Shown: one piece after another, positions 26,121-34,994 of the stretch | How the letters are laid out: each line of letters starts with the position of its first letter | Position numbering within the stretch: the stretch's first letter is position 1 | NCBI RefSeq assembly: GCF_023151555.2 | Contig: NZ_CP100426.1 | Coordinates: forward strand, 186,001 to 250,000 | Direction of reading: 5' to 3' | DNA length: 64,000 bases | Source: Photobacterium sp. CCB-ST2H9 | GTDB taxonomy: Bacteria > Pseudomonadota > Gammaproteobacteria > Enterobacterales > Vibrionaceae | Position numbers and translations under genes: made by a program | The notes under the pieces: generated by a model | Databases searched by the model: none | What the model was told of the DNA's origin: nothing | The model's input: the letters and a program-made list of their open reading frames with translations, nothing else

Positions 26121-26812
26121 ACGGTGAGGTACTCCTTGATCTGTGTGTCACTCAGGCTGTCCATCGCGCCGCTGGCGACGTTTCGTCCGCGATCGAGCAG
26201 GCAGAAGCGGTCTGCGGTTTTGCGCGCAAAGGGGAGTTTCTGTTCAACTAATAGCACAGTCAGACCCAACTCGTGGTTCAGCTTGCGAATAATGTCGCCT
26301 ATCTCCTGAACAATATTGGGCTGGATGCCTTCTGTGGGTTCATCCAGCAGCAGGAGTTTCGGATCGAGCACCAGCGCACGGGCGATCGCCAGCTGTTGCT
26401 GTTGGCCGCCGGACAGGTCACCGCCCCGGCGATGCCGCATCTCTTTCAGGACCGGGAACAGATCGTTAAGAAAGTCCGGAATCTTCCGGTCGCCGCGGGG
26501 CCGGACAGGCAGGCCGATTTGCAGGTTTTCTTCCACTGTCAGCAGGGGAAAGATTTGTCGTCCCTGCGGGACATAGCCGATACCCAGCCTGGGACGAGCC
26601 TCAACAGGCAGGGGCAGCAGTGCTTTTCCGTGGAAGGTGATCTGTCCGCTCTGGATTTTGTTCAGCCCCATAATGCATTGCAGCAGGGTGGTCTTTCCCA
26701 CGCCATTGCGACCCATCAGGACCGTGCACTGACCTTCAGGAACAGACAGATTCAGATCCCACAGGGTATGACTTTCGCCATAAAATTGATTTAAGCGGTG
26801 TATCTCTAACAT
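26117..26812 (-). CDS. urtE: Urea ABC transporter ATPase UrtE
   Basis: A 231-residue LivF-type ATPase of the UrtABCDE high-affinity urea importer. Walker A is MGRNGVGKTTLL, the signature is LSGGQQQQLA, and Walker B is LLLLDEPTEGIQP. The second of two adjacent ATGs (26812) has AAGGA at better spacing than the first (26815). Its end overlaps ureD, which commits imported urea directly to urease. Confidence 0.95.
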   Translation of the reverse strand: MLEIHRLNQFYGESHTLWDLNLSVPEGQCTVLMGRNGVGKTTLLQCIMGLNKIQSGQITFHGKALLPLPVEARPRLGIGYVPQGRQIFPLLTVEENLQIGLPVRPRGDRKIPDFLNDLFPVLKEMRHRRGGDLSGGQQQQLAIARALVLDPKLLLLDEPTEGIQPNIVQEIGDIIRKLNHELGLTVLLVEQKLPFARKTADRFCLLDRGRNVASGAMDSLSDTQIKEYLTV

Positions 26813-26836
26813 CATGATTCCTTTTGATTCGTCCGG

Positions 26837-27715
26837 TCACTGGCCCAAATACACTTCACGGACCTTGTTGTTGTTCTGAATCTCGGTCATGTTGCCCTCT
26901 GCCAGGACATGCCCCTGATGCAGAACGGTGACTGTGCTGGCGATGGAACGAACGAAGTCCATGTCATGTTCTACGACGATCACAGCGTGCTGACCTGCCA
27001 GCGCTGTCAGTAGTTCTGCCGTGCGGTCCATTTCCTGATGCGTCATGCCCGCCACGGGTTCATCAATCAGCAGCAGTCTGGGTTGCTGCATCAGCAGCAT
27101 GCCAATTTCCAGCCATTGCTTCTGACCGTGAGAAAGGTTGCCGGAGATTTGCTGGTGGTGATCCGCCAGACCTGTCAGTGCCATCACCTGTTCAATCCGG
27201 TCACTCTGCTCACCGGACAGACGCGCTCTGAAGGTTTGCCAGACGCTTCGGGGGCCAGCCATCGCCAGTTCCAGATTGGTCCGGACAGACAGGCACTCGA
27301 AGACTGTCGGTTTCTGAAATTTGCGTCCGACACCAGCCGAAGCGATGGCCGCTTCATCCATGTTGAGCAGGTTGAGATTGGAACCCAGCCAGACTTGTCC
27401 GGTGTCAGGGCGGGTTTTCCCTGTGATGATGTCCATCATGGTGGTTTTACCGGCCCCGTTTGGGCCGATGATGCAGCGCAGTTCACCTTCTTTGATGTAC
27501 AGGTTGAGATCGTCAATTGCTTTGAAACCGTCAAAGGTGACTGAGACGCCTTCGACGTACAACAGCATATTGTGGCGGGTCTGAATGGCCGGATGCTGTT
27601 GCGGCTTCAGAAAGCCGAACACTTCATCCCGACGGAGGAAAGGCTGAAGCGGATTGTGTGCCAGCAGCCTGTCCAGACGGGAGGTCTCGGTGGCAGGGAT
27701 GGTGGACATTGTCAT
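26837..27715 (-). CDS. urtD: Urea ABC transporter ATPase UrtD
   Basis: A 292-residue LivG-type ATPase with an N-terminal extension of about 45 residues before the ATP-binding domain, usual for UrtD. Walker A is IGPNGAGKTTMMD, the signature LSHGQKQWLE and Walker B LLLIDEPVAGM. The start overlaps the urtC stop as ATGA, preceded by GGGAGG. It pairs with UrtE at the inner face of the UrtBC channel. Confidence 0.95.
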   Translation of the reverse strand: MTMSTIPATETSRLDRLLAHNPLQPFLRRDEVFGFLKPQQHPAIQTRHNMLLYVEGVSVTFDGFKAIDDLNLYIKEGELRCIIGPNGAGKTTMMDIITGKTRPDTGQVWLGSNLNLLNMDEAAIASAGVGRKFQKPTVFECLSVRTNLELAMAGPRSVWQTFRARLSGEQSDRIEQVMALTGLADHHQQISGNLSHGQKQWLEIGMLLMQQPRLLLIDEPVAGMTHQEMDRTAELLTALAGQHAVIVVEHDMDFVRSIASTVTVLHQGHVLAEGNMTEIQNNNKVREVYLGQ

Positions 27716-28797
27716 GCAGAAACCTCCCGGCGTTGCAGCAGACCGGCCAGCCCTTTGGGCAGGAAAATGGTGGCGAGTACAAACAGGCTGCCAAGGGCAA
27801 ACAGCCAGACCTCAGGGAACTCGACCGTGAACCAGCTTTTGGCATAGTTGATCAGCAGTGCCCCCGCAACGGTACCATACAGTGTGGCGCGTCCGCCCAC
27901 GGCAACCCAGACGATGATTTCGATTGAATTCAGCGGTGCAAATTCGCCCGGATTGATAATGCCCGCCTGCGGGACATACAGTGCTCCGGCAATGCCGGCC
28001 AGCGCGGCCGAGATCACAAACACCGCCAGTTTGGCATGTTCGACCGGGTAGCCCAGAAAACGGGCCCGGGATTCAGCGTCCCGCACGGCGATGATCAGGC
28101 TGCCAAGTCGGCTGGTGATGATAGCGCGACAGAGCAGATAACTCAGGCTCAATGTGAGCACGGACGCAACAAACAGCGCCATCCGGGTTGCGTCGGCCTG
28201 TAAATCAAAGCCGAGTAAGTCTTTGAAGTCCGTCAGGCCATTGTTGCCGCCAAAGCCCATTTCATTGCGGAAGAAGGCCAGCATCAGAGCAAACGTTAGG
28301 GCCTGTGTCATGATCGACAGATAAACCCCTGAGACCCGCGAGCGAAACGCCAGCCAGCCGAAAACATAGGCCAGCAGGCCGGGTACCAGAACAATCATCA
28401 GACAGGTGAAGCCGAAATGATCGAATCCGTGCCAGAACCAGGGCAGTTCATGCCAGTTGAGAAAGACCATGAAATCAGGCAACTCTGGGTTGCCATACAC
28501 ACCGCGATCGCCAATCTGACGCATCAGGTACATGCCCATGGCGTAGCCGCCCAGTGCAAAGAAAGCACCGTGTCCCAGGCTGAGGATCCCCAGATAACCC
28601 CAGATGAGATCGACCGCCAGCGCGAGCAGCGCATAGCAAAGATATTTCCCGAGCAGGGAAACCGTGTAGGTTTCCAGATGAAGCGGATGCCCCTGAGGCA
28701 CCAGCAGATTGAGGACAGGCACGACCATGGCGGCAGCCAGCAAAATGCTCAGAAGCACCTGCCCGCCACGATCCTGCCGGAGAATTGAAGTCAGCAT
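27712..28797 (-). CDS. urtC: Urea ABC transporter permease UrtC
   Basis: A 361-residue LivM-type permease with about nine to ten membrane helices and the family block GYLGILSLGHGAFFALGGYAMGMYLMRQ. The EAA-like loop AVRDAESRARFLGYPVEHAKLAVFV contacts the ATPases. It starts 14 bp after urtB with AAGGA upstream and ends inside the urtD start. Confidence 0.95.
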   Translation of the reverse strand: MLTSILRQDRGGQVLLSILLAAAMVVPVLNLLVPQGHPLHLETYTVSLLGKYLCYALLALAVDLIWGYLGILSLGHGAFFALGGYAMGMYLMRQIGDRGVYGNPELPDFMVFLNWHELPWFWHGFDHFGFTCLMIVLVPGLLAYVFGWLAFRSRVSGVYLSIMTQALTFALMLAFFRNEMGFGGNNGLTDFKDLLGFDLQADATRMALFVASVLTLSLSYLLCRAIITSRLGSLIIAVRDAESRARFLGYPVEHAKLAVFVISAALAGIAGALYVPQAGIINPGEFAPLNSIEIIVWVAVGGRATLYGTVAGALLINYAKSWFTVEFPEVWLFALGSLFVLATIFLPKGLAGLLQRREVSA

Positions 28798-28811
28798 TAT
28801 GAATCCTTTTG

Positions 28812-30476
28812 TTAACTCTCGACAGCGCGTCCCCGTTGCGGAAAGAGGCCGCGCGGACGTTTCTGGATGAAGAGAATGATGAAAATCAGCACCAGGATTT
28901 TGGCCAGTACGGCACCGGCCCAGGGCTCAAGGACTTTGTTGAAGATCCCAAGGCTCAGCCCGGCCACCAGGGTGCCCCAAAGGTTCCCCACGCCGCCAAA
29001 GACCACCACCATGAAGGAATCAATGATGTAGCTCTGGCCCATGTTCGGTCCCACGTTGGTGAGCTGAGACAGCGCGACGCCGGCAATACCTGCGATACCG
29101 GCGCCTAAGCCGAAGGTCATGGCGTCGACCCGTTCAGAGCGAACGCCCACTGCCCGTGCCATGGCGCGGTTTTGCGAAACGGCCCGGACCTGCAAACCCA
29201 GCGCAGTTTTTTTCAGCACAAGCAGGAGGATGGTAAAAATCAGAAGGCTGAACCCGATGATGATCAGGCGGTTCCAGGTCAGGCTGAGCATGGGCGTGAT
29301 TTCCAGCATGCCTTGCATGAAATCAGGCGTTGCGACAGAACGGTTCAGCGGTGAAAAAATACTGCGGACCGCTTGCTGTAAGATCAGGCTGATCCCGAAT
29401 GTTGCGAGCAGGGTTTCCAGCGGCCGGCCGTACAGAAAACGGATCACACTCCGTTCAATCGCGACGCCGACCAGTCCGGAGACCATGAAAGCAGCCGGAA
29501 TCGCCAGCAGGAGTGCAGTACCGGGTTGCGATGGCATCAGCTGCTGCATCACATAGGTAGTATAAGCCCCCAGCATGATCAGCTCGCCGTGCGCCATATT
29601 GATCACGCCCATGACGCCAAAGGTGATTGCCAGCCCGATCCCGGCCAGCACCAGGACTGATCCCAGACTCAGCCCGAAATACAGGGTTTCGATGCTGCTG
29701 TACAATCGCTGGCGCTGCTCATAGTCGCTTAGTGCCTGCCTGATTTGCTGACGGATGTCGGGATCATCTGTTGTCGGCATGGCCTGCTGTAAAATGAGCT
29801 GAGCCGCCGGATGTCCCGCATCGTTCAGGACTTGGATCAGCGTCAGAATCTGTGATTTGTTTTCGGCAGTCACCGGCGTCTGAATATGCTGATGAAACTC
29901 ACCGATAGCAATGGCCGTCTCTAAGGCACTGTGATTTGCCGGGTCCGTTTCTGTCTCAAGCTGATGCTGCAGGGCTGCAATCAGATCAGGCTCCGTTTTT
30001 CCTGTCAGTGCTTTCACTGCCTTCAGGCGGACAGATGGATCCGCTGCGCTGATGTCCAGCGTCGACAGCCGTCTTTGAATCAGGGTTCGCAGGCTGTTGT
30101 TGATCGTGACTTTTTTGTAATCCTGTTTGTGTGCTGAGTGCGGAGGCACGGCTCCTTCAGTGTTGAAGGTCAGAATGGCGTCACCCTGAAGTAACACTAA
30201 AGTGCCTGTCCCTTTCTGATAGGCGAGCTCCCGGTCCAGCAGTCCTTGCAGAATCGGTTTGGTTTGCGGGTGATGTGCGGATATCAGCCATTCAATGGCT
30301 GTCGCTTTCTGCGCAAAGTTACGCTGCGCAAAACTGCGTTCAACATCCTCAAAGCTGTTCACCTCACTGGCGTGTGCTGAGGCGAACAGGCAGAGCAGGC
30401 ACAACAGGGTGAAACATTTCTGAAAGCATGTCCGCAGAGTCAGTTGTCGCCTGTGCTGTTGCTGTCTGATCATCAT
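28812..30476 (-). CDS. urtB: Urea ABC transporter permease UrtB
   Basis: A 554-residue LivH-type permease. The first 37 or so residues are a signal-like sequence ending SAHASEVNS. A periplasmic region of about 220 residues follows, with HEAT-like helical repeats, a normal feature of UrtB. The channel domain (about 265-554) contains FGVMGVINMAHGELIMLGAYTTYV and ends KRPRGLFPQRGRAVES. The start has only a weak GGA upstream, and a stable hairpin separates it from urtA, so it is probably made at lower level than the binding protein. Confidence 0.94.
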   Translation of the reverse strand: MMIRQQQHRRQLTLRTCFQKCFTLLCLLCLFASAHASEVNSFEDVERSFAQRNFAQKATAIEWLISAHHPQTKPILQGLLDRELAYQKGTGTLVLLQGDAILTFNTEGAVPPHSAHKQDYKKVTINNSLRTLIQRRLSTLDISAADPSVRLKAVKALTGKTEPDLIAALQHQLETETDPANHSALETAIAIGEFHQHIQTPVTAENKSQILTLIQVLNDAGHPAAQLILQQAMPTTDDPDIRQQIRQALSDYEQRQRLYSSIETLYFGLSLGSVLVLAGIGLAITFGVMGVINMAHGELIMLGAYTTYVMQQLMPSQPGTALLLAIPAAFMVSGLVGVAIERSVIRFLYGRPLETLLATFGISLILQQAVRSIFSPLNRSVATPDFMQGMLEITPMLSLTWNRLIIIGFSLLIFTILLLVLKKTALGLQVRAVSQNRAMARAVGVRSERVDAMTFGLGAGIAGIAGVALSQLTNVGPNMGQSYIIDSFMVVVFGGVGNLWGTLVAGLSLGIFNKVLEPWAGAVLAKILVLIFIILFIQKRPRGLFPQRGRAVES

Positions 30477-30501
30477 TGTCGTCCGTAGGAGGGAAAAGTT
30501 A

Positions 30502-30529
30502 CTGCTGGTCCTGAGATCAGAACCAGCAG
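30502..30529 (-). other. urtA-urtB intergenic hairpin
   Basis: CTGCTGGT (30502-30509) and ACCAGCAG (30522-30529) are exact inverted repeats, and the loop itself can extend the pairing (CTGA with TCAG). There is no T-run, so it is more likely an mRNA-stabilising or partial read-through element than a full terminator. It lies between the abundant binding-protein gene and the permease genes. Confidence 0.6.
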
Positions 30530-30545
30530 GGGATATCAGGCCAGT

Positions 30546-31832
30546 TTATTCTTTGCTGCCTGCACATTTACCCGTCACGACATTGAAGCTGCCGCACGAC
30601 ATCGGTTTTTCCCAACTGGCGAACAGATCTTTGGATCCCGGCAGAAAATCTGACCAGGCGTCTCCGGCGACCACGTCTTTGGTTTCCCACACGGTCACAA
30701 ACTGGCCGTCATCCTGAATTTCGCCAATCAGGACAGGTTTGGTGATGTGGTGGTTTGGCATCATGGTCGCGTAGCCGCCGGTCAGGTTGGGGACCGTCAC
30801 CCCGATGATGGCATCCTGAACGGCATCAGCATCTGTAGTACCTGCTTTTTCGACGGCTTTGACCCACATGTTGAATCCCAGATAATGGGCTTCCATCGGA
30901 TCGTTTGTGACGCGTTTGTCATCTTTGATGAATTTGTGCCACTGTTCAACGAAGTGATGATTCTGCTCGGTGTCGACGCTCATGAAGTAATTCCAGGCGG
31001 CCAGGTGACCGACCAGCGCTGAAGTATCCATCCCGGACAGTTCTTCTTCACCGACGGAGAAAGCGACGACAGGAATCTCTGAAGCTTTCACGCCCTGAGC
31101 CGCCAGCTCTTTATAAAACGGCACGTTCGCATCACCGTTGATCGTTGAAACGACCGCGGTTTTCTTTCCAGCCCCGCCGAATTTCTTGATGTCAGAGACA
31201 ATGGACTGCCAGTCGGAATAGCCGAACGGGGTGTAGTTAACCATGATGTCAATATCGGCGACCCCTTTGCTTTTGAGATAAGCGGTCAGAATTTTATTGG
31301 TTGTGCGCGGGTAGACGTAATCGGTCCCTGCCAGCACCCAGCGTTTGACGCCCATGTCATTCATCAGATAATCGACGGCAGGAATTGCCTGTTGGTTCGG
31401 GGCAGCACCGGTATAAAACACATTTTTCGACGACTCTTCCCCTTCGTACTGCACCGGGTAAAACAGCAGGCTGTCGAGTTCTTCAAATACGGGCAGGACA
31501 GATTTACGGGAAACTGACGTCCAGCAGCCAAACACGACATCCACCTTGTCTTTTTCAATCAGTTCTCTTGCTTTTTCTGCAAATAACGGCCAGTTCGACG
31601 CTGGATCGACGACAACAGGCTCCAGCTTTTTACCCAGGATGCCCCCTTTCTTGTTTTGATCGTCGATCAGCATCAGCATGGTGTCTTTTAAGGTGGTTTC
31701 GCTGATAGCCATGGTGCCGGAGAGGGAGTGGAGAATGCCGACTTTAATCGTCTCGGCGGCTAAGGCGTTGAATGAAAACATCATTGTGGCTGCGAGGGCC
31801 GCCCATTTCAGTGTCACTGCTTTTTGGACCAT
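30546..31832 (-). CDS. urtA: Urea ABC transporter substrate-binding protein UrtA
   Basis: A 428-residue periplasmic urea-binding protein of the AmiC/LivJ fold. A signal peptide (about 1-25, MVQKAVTLKWAALAATMMF to ALAAETIKV) precedes the mature domain with KVGILHSLSGTMAISETTLKD, EGEESSKNVFYTGAAPNQQ and the C-terminal CGSFNVVTGKCAGSKE cysteine pair. ATG 31832 has AAGGAG seven bases upstream and lies about 27 nt from the predicted sigma-54 start; the frame could extend 11 codons further but has no ribosome site there. It is the first gene of the 13-gene urea operon. Confidence 0.96.
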   Translation of the reverse strand: MVQKAVTLKWAALAATMMFSFNALAAETIKVGILHSLSGTMAISETTLKDTMLMLIDDQNKKGGILGKKLEPVVVDPASNWPLFAEKARELIEKDKVDVVFGCWTSVSRKSVLPVFEELDSLLFYPVQYEGEESSKNVFYTGAAPNQQAIPAVDYLMNDMGVKRWVLAGTDYVYPRTTNKILTAYLKSKGVADIDIMVNYTPFGYSDWQSIVSDIKKFGGAGKKTAVVSTINGDANVPFYKELAAQGVKASEIPVVAFSVGEEELSGMDTSALVGHLAAWNYFMSVDTEQNHHFVEQWHKFIKDDKRVTNDPMEAHYLGFNMWVKAVEKAGTTDADAVQDAIIGVTVPNLTGGYATMMPNHHITKPVLIGEIQDDGQFVTVWETKDVVAGDAWSDFLPGSKDLFASWEKPMSCGSFNVVTGKCAGSKE

Positions 31833-31867
31833 GAGGTTGCTCCTTATTGTGTTGTTTGTTTTCACAG

Positions 31868-31884
31868 AAGCAAGGGGCAGGCCA
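31868..31884 (-). promoter_or_regulatory. Sigma-54 promoter of the urea operon
   Basis: On the minus strand TGGCCTGCCCCTTGCTT has GG at -24 and GC at -12 with exact sigma-54 spacing (consensus TGGCAC-N5-TTGCW). The predicted start is about 27 nt before the urtA ATG. Dependence on RpoN implies control by nitrogen status through an enhancer-binding protein such as NtrC. Confidence 0.75.
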
Positions 31885-31988
31885 GATGTAAGGTGTGGTT
31901 AGATTTTAAATTTATTGATTGAAAAACAATGTGTTATGCGGTCGTTCTTTCATGAAGGTGCAGAGAAAACCTGAGTGACGTTCATTTT

Positions 31989-32014
31989 TAGTGCAACTTG
32001 GGCGAGTGGTGCAC
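31989..32014. promoter_or_regulatory. Possible NtrC enhancer half-sites
   Basis: TAGTGCAA (31989-31996) and GTGGTGCAC (32006-32014) resemble NtrC half-sites (TGCAC/GTGCA) about 105-140 bp upstream of the -24 element, the normal distance for an enhancer. Their spacing is wider than the standard 17-bp NtrC dyad, so the match is incomplete. Confidence 0.35.
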
Positions 32015-32103
32015 GCTTAAGAGTCAGGTGTCGCGGCAGTAAGAAACGGGATTGAAATTTATCTGAAAATTAAGTTCCAGTCCCGTTATGCTTGATGTTT
32101 CAT

Positions 32104-33600
32104 TTAATCCTTGACCGTCAGACGCTTATATTCGTCGTAGGCAAATTGATCTGTCATGCCACTGATATAGTCTTGCAACAATCTGCATCGATAATATTTT
32201 TCCCAAGCGCTCAAATATAGGGTCGGACTGTCATTTTTTGCATCTTCAATGGCTGCAAGGTATGCGCGTATGTGTTTTCCAGGCAGTTTATTGAGTAAAC
32301 GGGTCTCAAGTGGCAGTTTTCTCATCATTTTTTTATTTCTGCTCAGCAAATTTGAAAATTCATCTTCACTTAAGATCAGCAAAGGTTTGTAAATGTCCAA
32401 CAATCCCTGAATAATGCGATGTCCCCTGAGTTCCTGCATTTCAACTTCCGGATGGCTGAAAACTTCTTTAAAAGCAACGGTTTTGAAAGCTTCAGAAAGA
32501 CAATGAGCTGAACTGCCTTCATTGAGCAGGCTGCTGTTGTAGGTACCATGGAATATGGATTCTAAATTTTCATTAAATTGTCTGGCCGCATAGTTGACAA
32601 GAATGTGATGAAGATACACCCGCAATTCAATAAAGAACTGATTATTTTTATCGATGTCTTCATCTGCGTATTTTTGAAAAGCTTTATTAAGGATATCGGT
32701 CAGACTAATTCTTTTTCGAAAATAGAAATGCTCTTCGGCTGCAGGGTCTTTCCCTAAGCTTAGATAAGATTCCGTGATGAGCTTGGTTAAATCGGGGACA
32801 GTTAATATTTTCTTTTCTACCGCATCTTCGATGTCAGCGAGGCAATAAGAAATATCATCTGCGGCTTCCATGATATAACACAGAGGATGTCGACAGCCGG
32901 GATCCATCTCAAGTATTTTTTGCATTTCTTCGATAAACGGCTGTTCAGATAAGTAATAGCCTGGTTTCTTTTTCAACATATTATGCTCAGAATGCTGAGA
33001 ATCATACTCTTCGTAAGCCGGGCGGGTATATTTAAGAATTGCTGCCGTTTGTGTATAAGTGAGATTCAACTTTAACAGAGAGTGAATCAGTCTTATGGCC
33101 TGAGCATTGCCTTCAAAGTTAGAAATGTCGCGTTGAAGCACGGCTGTTAGCTCAGCCGGGGCTTTGTCCTGGGCTTTAAAAATCAGTTCTACATTTGAAC
33201 TGAACCAGTCAGCTATGGCTTTTTCACCAAAATGACCAAACGGAGGATTACCAATGTCGTGCATCAGACAAGCCATTTCAACCACGGATTCCATTACAGG
33301 TAATAGCGATTGAAGTTCATCTTTTTCAACAGTTTCCTCACGGTCTAACCAATAACTGACCTGCCTAGCAATGAATCGCCCGACTTGTTGTACTTCCAGT
33401 GAATGCGTCAACCGACTCCGGACCGCTGCATTTCGTTCTAATGGAAATACTTGAGTTTTCTGTTGCAAGCGACGAATGGCAGCTGAGTTGATAATACGAC
33501 CACGATCACTTTCAAATGCTGTTGATTTAATTTCTGATGAAGTGGTTTCGTCGTTTGGGCGTGTAATGTTTATTTTGGTTCTGAAATTAAATCTCGTCAT
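32104..33600 (-). CDS. Deoxyguanosinetriphosphate triphosphohydrolase, copy 1
   Basis: A 498-residue HD-domain dNTP triphosphohydrolase of the E. coli Dgt type, which releases tripolyphosphate from dGTP. The N-terminal block FESDRGRIINSAAIRRLQQK is intact. Metal-site residues are His66 (RLTHSLEVQQVG), His114-Asp115 (LMHDIGNPPFGHFG) and an Asp in AADDISYCLADIEDAVE. ATG 33600 has GGAG eight bases upstream; the longer frame adds 16 codons. It is AT-richer and more divergent than copy 2 at 39.6 kb. It may be a housekeeping dNTPase or a second, possibly defence-related, one. Confidence 0.9.
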   Translation of the reverse strand: MTRFNFRTKINITRPNDETTSSEIKSTAFESDRGRIINSAAIRRLQQKTQVFPLERNAAVRSRLTHSLEVQQVGRFIARQVSYWLDREETVEKDELQSLLPVMESVVEMACLMHDIGNPPFGHFGEKAIADWFSSNVELIFKAQDKAPAELTAVLQRDISNFEGNAQAIRLIHSLLKLNLTYTQTAAILKYTRPAYEEYDSQHSEHNMLKKKPGYYLSEQPFIEEMQKILEMDPGCRHPLCYIMEAADDISYCLADIEDAVEKKILTVPDLTKLITESYLSLGKDPAAEEHFYFRKRISLTDILNKAFQKYADEDIDKNNQFFIELRVYLHHILVNYAARQFNENLESIFHGTYNSSLLNEGSSAHCLSEAFKTVAFKEVFSHPEVEMQELRGHRIIQGLLDIYKPLLILSEDEFSNLLSRNKKMMRKLPLETRLLNKLPGKHIRAYLAAIEDAKNDSPTLYLSAWEKYYRCRLLQDYISGMTDQFAYDEYKRLTVKD

Positions 33601-33972
33601 TTCTGATTCTCCGCTTAGTTTTTTATGTTGAGGTCTGGCCCGTATCAATCGCCGATTTAAATAGCTGTGTTCTCTGTTAAATAAAGTGCATATGGACTTT
33701 GATGCGTTGCTGTTTTTGGAAATGTTTACAATTTGAATAATCTTTGAGGGTGATGGAAGAGCCGAATGCGGATGAATATATCAAAAAGTTTGAGATGTAA
33801 GTTCCTAAACGAAAAGTCATGGCGCTGAGTTATGATCGATTCCACTTTTAAATGTAAAACACGCAGTACATTTTTACTGAATTCAGTGACGCCTTACTCT
33901 AAAAGGAAAAATAAAATTAGAGTAAGGCAGAAAAATTTCACTGCCTTACCTTGTATGAAATCGGTGCTCTAT
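33601..33972. other. Intergenic region with overlapping hairpins
   Basis: No gene is seen between the pirin gene stop and the dgt copy 1 start. The right half (33891-33948) holds three mutually pairing arms described separately. The left half is AT-rich and presumably contains the dgt promoter, but I cannot point to a clear one. Confidence 0.6.
33891..33948 (-). terminator. Tandem overlapping terminator hairpins after the pirin gene
   Basis: GCCTTACTCTAA (33891-33902) pairs perfectly with TTAGAGTAAGGC (33917-33928). The latter overlaps TAAGGCAG (33923-33930), which pairs with CTGCCTTA (33941-33948). On the minus strand the first-formed hairpin is followed by the T-rich stretch TCTAATTTTATTTTTCC. 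It lies 25 bp past the pirin stop. Confidence 0.6.
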
Positions 33973-34887
33973 TCACTCCGGTAACGGAATAAGCTCCGTT
34001 TCATCACCGGGCACCAGGGGAAAACGTTGATGACGCCAGTCTACTTTGGCCTGTTCAATGTGTTCTTTCCGGCTGGAGACGAAGTTCCATTCGATGAATC
34101 GCGGGCCGATATTTTCACCGCCGATGATGGCGATCCGGGAGGGTTCGGTTGCCTCGATTTCAACGCCTTCCTGAGGTGAAAGGATGGCCATGCAGTGTTC
34201 GGGTAAATCGGTGTCTTTGGCTTTTAAGTGGCCTTGTGCAACATAGACGGCACGTTCATCGGCCATGGGGAGCGTCAGGCGCTGGCCGGGCTCGAGTGCT
34301 GCCTCAACATACAGGGTTTCTGCAAAGGTTTTGACCGGGGAAGTGACGCCGAATGCCGTCCCCATCATGACTCGAACCGGGACGCCGTGAACGTTCAGGG
34401 CAGGAATGTTGTCGTCTGGGTAATGATAAAACGCAGGTTCACATTCTTCGGCTTCAACGGGCAGTGCCAGCCAGAGCTGGAGACCATGCTGGTTATGGTC
34501 GACCGAGGTGACTTCATACCGTTCCCGCTCGGAATGCACAATGCCTCGACCGCACACCATGAGGTTGATATCGCCGGGTTTGATGGGTTGTAGGTTGCCC
34601 AGAGAGTCCCGATGGAGTATTTCGCCTTCAAACAGATAAGTAACGGTGGCGATGCCAATGTGTGGGTGAGGGCGCACGTTAATGCCTTCGCCCGCAGGGA
34701 AGTGTGCCGGGCCCATATGATCGAAGAAGATCCAGGGGCCGACCATTTTTTGTCTGGCGGTTGGCAGCAGGCGACGGACTGAAAATCCGCCCAAATCTTT
34801 ATCTTTGGGGGTCAGAACAAGCTGAATGGCGCCGCAGGCATCTATGGCGTCACAAGGTTGTTCCACGTCTTTCAATGCATTACTCAT
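33973..34887 (-). CDS. Pirin family protein
   Basis: A 304-residue bicupin of the pirin family, some members of which oxidise flavonols such as quercetin while others act as transcription co-factors. The N-terminal cupin carries the metal-site histidines in VRPHPHIGIATVTYLFEGEILHRDSLG. The RGIVHSERE block and the C-terminal GENIGPRFIEWNFVSSRKEHIEQA are typical. The C-terminal block with W-R-H-Q-R-F is usual for proteobacterial pirins. It is transcribed alone, with a tandem hairpin terminator behind it. Confidence 0.9.
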   Translation of the reverse strand: MSNALKDVEQPCDAIDACGAIQLVLTPKDKDLGGFSVRRLLPTARQKMVGPWIFFDHMGPAHFPAGEGINVRPHPHIGIATVTYLFEGEILHRDSLGNLQPIKPGDINLMVCGRGIVHSERERYEVTSVDHNQHGLQLWLALPVEAEECEPAFYHYPDDNIPALNVHGVPVRVMMGTAFGVTSPVKTFAETLYVEAALEPGQRLTLPMADERAVYVAQGHLKAKDTDLPEHCMAILSPQEGVEIEATEPSRIAIIGGENIGPRFIEWNFVSSRKEHIEQAKVDWRHQRFPLVPGDETELIPLPE

Positions 34888-34994
34888 GAGCTTCTTCCAT
34901 GTAACGGTTTGTCATTAAGTATGGAAGAACACAAGAATTTCGCGAGGGATACAAATCAGGCGCCAGTGATGGCGCCTCTTGTCACTTTTGTATT

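Noticed and set aside
28812..30476. UrtB long N-terminal region as a novel fusion
   Set aside because: A periplasmic extension of this size is normal for UrtB permeases.
32041..32103. AACGGGA/TCCCGTT pair as dgt copy 1 terminator
   Set aside because: The loop is about 29 bases and the T-run poor, so it is not convincing.
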